Assembly (NCBI GenBank): GCA_027012915.1
Contig: JALUYN010000588.1
Span: 1 to 7,416 of the forward strand
Direction: 5' to 3'
Origin: Cellvibrionaceae bacterium
GTDB lineage: Bacteria > Pseudomonadota > Gammaproteobacteria > Pseudomonadales > Cellvibrionaceae
Length of the DNA stretch: 7,416 nucleotides
A program made the position numbers and the translations under genes. The first letter of the stretch is position 1, and each line of letters starts with the position of its first letter. Positions 5,792 to 7,416 of the stretch are shown here, piece by piece. The notes beneath the pieces were generated by a model. It saw nothing but the letters and a program-made list of their open reading frames with translations. It did no database searches and was not told the origin of the DNA.

Positions 5792-5807
5792 TTCGACGTA
5801 AATCGAA
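5792..5807. promoter_or_regulatory. Inverted repeat TTCGA-N6-TCGAA upstream of nhaD, candidate operator
   Basis: TTCGA (5792-5796), spacer CGTAAA and TCGAA (5803-5807) form a perfect 5+5 dyad. Its centre is about 43 bases before the start predicted from the -10 at 5831-5836, which is where an activator overlapping a poor -35 would bind. The cognate regulator is not known from the sequence. Confidence 0.45.
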
Positions 5808-5830
5808 TAGCCTGTGTCCCATAGAGATCT

Positions 5831-5836
5831 TATACT
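5831..5836 (+). promoter_or_regulatory. Candidate -10 element of the nhaD promoter
   Basis: TATACT matches five of six consensus bases and lies 40 bases before the nhaD start codon. The 16-18-base upstream window (around 5807-5814) has no recognisable -35, consistent with activator dependence. Confidence 0.45.
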
Positions 5837-5875
5837 TCGCGCGCCAATTTTTTAGTGCTCTATTCAGAGGTATTC

Positions 5876-7252
5876 ATGAACAAGTTACTCCCCTTGATAT
5901 TGCTGTTGTTACCCGTGCAGGCGTTTGCCGGCGGTAGCGGCGGCATGGACTTCACCGGGCATTGGGTAGGCTTTTTGGCGATTGCCATTTTCGCCGTTGC
6001 CTACACGCTGGTGATTTTTGAAGAACAAATACACATGAGAAAATCCAAGCCTGTATTGTTGGCGGCGGGTTTGATCTGGATCTTGATCGCCGTGGCCTAC
6101 AAGGGTCACGAGGGCGTCAATATCGAGGAAGCGATTCGCCACAACTTCCTGGAATACGCTGAACTGTTCTTCTTCCTGTTGGTCGCTATGACCTATATTG
6201 ATGCCATGCTCGAGCGCGGTGTGTTTGATGCCCTGCGCGATTGGTTGATCAAGCGCGGCTTCAGCTACAGAACCCTGTTCTGGTTGACCGGTATTCTGGC
6301 GTTCTTTATCTCTCCAATTGCCGATAACCTGACTACCGCTCTGATTATGGGCGCTGTGGTCATGACCGTGGGTAAAGGCAAGCCGGAATTTATCGCTATC
6401 GGTTGTATCAACATCGTGGTCAGCGCCAACGCTGGCGGTGCCTTCAGCCCATTCGGTGATATCACCACTCTGATGGTATGGCAGAAAGGCATTATCGAGT
6501 TCTTCGAATTCTTCGCGCTGTTTGTGCCTTCTGTGGTTAACTTCCTGGTGCCTGCATTCATCATGAGCTTCGCTCTGCCGAAGGGATCGCCTGAGGCCAC
6601 TGAAGGTGAAAGTGCCGTTATTGAGAAGGGCGGTTTGGTTATTGTGGGTCTGTTTATCGCTACCATCGTAACCGCGGTAAGCTTCCACAACTTCCTGCAT
6701 CTGCCTCCTGTCTACGGCATGATGACCGGTCTGGCTTACATCAAGTTCTACGGTTTCTGGCTGCGTCGCCAGGGCAAGACTGAGTTGCAATCCAGTATTC
6801 CAGCGGGCCGTCAGCACAAGCAGTTTGATATCTTTGAACGGGTGGCGCACGCCGAGTGGGATACCCTGTTTTTCTTCTACGGCGTAATTCTGGCCGTGGG
6901 TGGTCTGGGCTTTATCGGTTATCTGGAACTGGCTTCCGGCATGATGTACGGCGAGCTGGGTGCAACCAACGCCAACATTCTGGTAGGTCTACTGTCGGCC
7001 ATCGTCGATAACATTCCCGTGATGTTTGCGGTATTGACCATGCAGCCCGAGATGTCGCACACCCAGTGGTTGCTGGTGACTCTGACGGCCGGTGTGGGCG
7101 GCAGTATGCTGTCTATTGGTTCTGCGGCGGGTGTAGCGCTAATGGGCCAGGCACGCGGCTATTACACCTTCTTTGCTCACTTGAAGTGGACCCCGGTGAT
7201 TGCGTTGGGTTACGGTGCGAGTATCTACGTGCATCTGTTGATTAACGGATAA
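5876..7252 (+). CDS. nhaD: Na+/H+ antiporter NhaD
   Basis: A 458-residue integral inner-membrane protein of the ion transporter superfamily, NhaD type. It should export Na+ (and probably Li+) in exchange for protons, supporting salt and alkaline-pH tolerance. ATG 5876 is chosen for AGAGG five bases upstream; a GTG at 5855 is less likely. The protein opens with a signal-like segment (MNKLLPLILLLLPVQAFA, 1-18, then GGSGG) and has about a dozen hydrophobic segments. Diagnostic motifs are ISPIADNLTTAL (145-156), SANAGGAFSPFGDITT (183-198), SAIVDNIPVMFA (374-385) and VGGSMLSIGSAAGV (407-420). The paired Asp-Asn sites D150-N151 and D378-N379 sit in equivalent halves of the internal repeat and are the expected ion-binding region. 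Length and motifs are complete, with no sign of damage. It stands as a single-gene unit between two terminators. Confidence 0.95.
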   Translation: MNKLLPLILLLLPVQAFAGGSGGMDFTGHWVGFLAIAIFAVAYTLVIFEEQIHMRKSKPVLLAAGLIWILIAVAYKGHEGVNIEEAIRHNFLEYAELFFFLLVAMTYIDAMLERGVFDALRDWLIKRGFSYRTLFWLTGILAFFISPIADNLTTALIMGAVVMTVGKGKPEFIAIGCINIVVSANAGGAFSPFGDITTLMVWQKGIIEFFEFFALFVPSVVNFLVPAFIMSFALPKGSPEATEGESAVIEKGGLVIVGLFIATIVTAVSFHNFLHLPPVYGMMTGLAYIKFYGFWLRRQGKTELQSSIPAGRQHKQFDIFERVAHAEWDTLFFFYGVILAVGGLGFIGYLELASGMMYGELGATNANILVGLLSAIVDNIPVMFAVLTMQPEMSHTQWLLVTLTAGVGGSMLSIGSAAGVALMGQARGYYTFFAHLKWTPVIALGYGASIYVHLLING

Positions 7253-7257
7253 ACGCG

Positions 7258-7286
7258 AAAGGGCAAGCTTGTGCTTGCCCTTTTTT
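7258..7286 (+). terminator. Strong rho-independent terminator of nhaD
   Basis: AAAGGGCAAGC (7258-7268) pairs perfectly with GCTTGCCCTTT (7273-7283) across a TTGT loop, followed by a run of six T (7281-7286). It begins five bases after the nhaD stop codon. Confidence 0.95.
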
Positions 7287-7318
7287 ATACCTGCCATTTT
7301 TGTAGTTTCAAAAGTCTT

Positions 7319-7416
7319 TAGGGCCTGTTAACACTAATTCTGATGCTTCTGTTGCGTCTCAAATCGCGCCAATCTAGGCGCGAGAAGCGAGTTTAGTGGT
7401 TCTAAACGAGCGACGA
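7319..7416. repeat. Hairpin-rich, probably repetitive sequence continuing past the right edge
   Basis: No frame here looks coding. Two clear stem-loops are present: TCGCGCC (7364-7370) with GGCGCGA (7377-7383) around six bases, and GTTTAG (7391-7396) with CTAAAC (7402-7407) around five. The segment opens with GGGCCTGTTAACACTAAT, a string I associate, from memory and unverified, with intergenic or mobile repeats in gammaproteobacteria. The right end of the element is outside the window. Confidence 0.45.

Noticed and set aside
5909..6850. 313-codon minus-strand open frame inside nhaD
   Set aside because: It is antisense to a complete and strongly recognisable nhaD, is rich in His and Gln without domain motifs, and reflects the codon usage of the real gene.

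Overview
The window looks like ordinary chromosome of a free-living, probably marine or brackish gammaproteobacterium. The basis is inference from gene families: a NhaD-type Na+/H+ antiporter, a YcbL-like glyoxalase II, a DUF2780 envelope protein, a DUF2750 protein, a perfect CRP/Vfr-type operator and a GC content near 50%. I cannot name the genus from the sequence alone. I see no rRNA, tRNA, CRISPR array, transposase or phage gene.

Layout. Positions 2-613 (+) hold the C-terminal end of a hybrid sensor kinase: the tail of one receiver domain and a complete second one. Positions 614-1081 have no credible gene. They contain a weak terminator and then a compact, hairpin-rich, non-coding element (681-1023) bounded by near-identical inverted ends. 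A secreted DUF2780 protein (1082-1678, -) and a small SpoIIAA-like protein (1929-2300, +) are divergent and share an AT-rich promoter region. A perfect CRP-type palindrome (2375-2392) and a long-stem hairpin precede an unrecognised 112-residue acidic protein (2521-2859, +). That gene converges on a hotdog thioesterase (2909-3343, -). Further along the minus strand come a DUF2750 protein (3540-3923) and a YcbL-like metallo-beta-lactamase hydrolase (3984-4631), 60 bases apart and possibly co-transcribed. A three-copy 17-bp tandem repeat lies at the 3' end of the DUF2750 gene.

The right third is all on the plus strand. A short-chain dehydrogenase of the HSD10 / 3-hydroxyacyl-CoA dehydrogenase type II kind (4882-5658) ends in a strong terminator. 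nhaD (5876-7252) follows, with a TTCGA-N6-TCGAA palindrome upstream and a textbook terminator downstream. The last hundred bases (about 7319-7416) carry stem-loops and look like the edge of another dispersed repeat that continues past the window.

How the genes fit together. They are mostly single-gene units rather than one pathway. Plausible themes are acyl-CoA and branched-chain amino acid oxidation (the dehydrogenase, perhaps the thioesterase), methylglyoxal/thioester detoxification (YcbL-like) and sodium/pH homeostasis (NhaD). I do not see a clearly new multi-gene system. The less explained parts are the two repeat-like elements, the CRP-site/hairpin leader with its unknown gene, and the palindrome upstream of nhaD.
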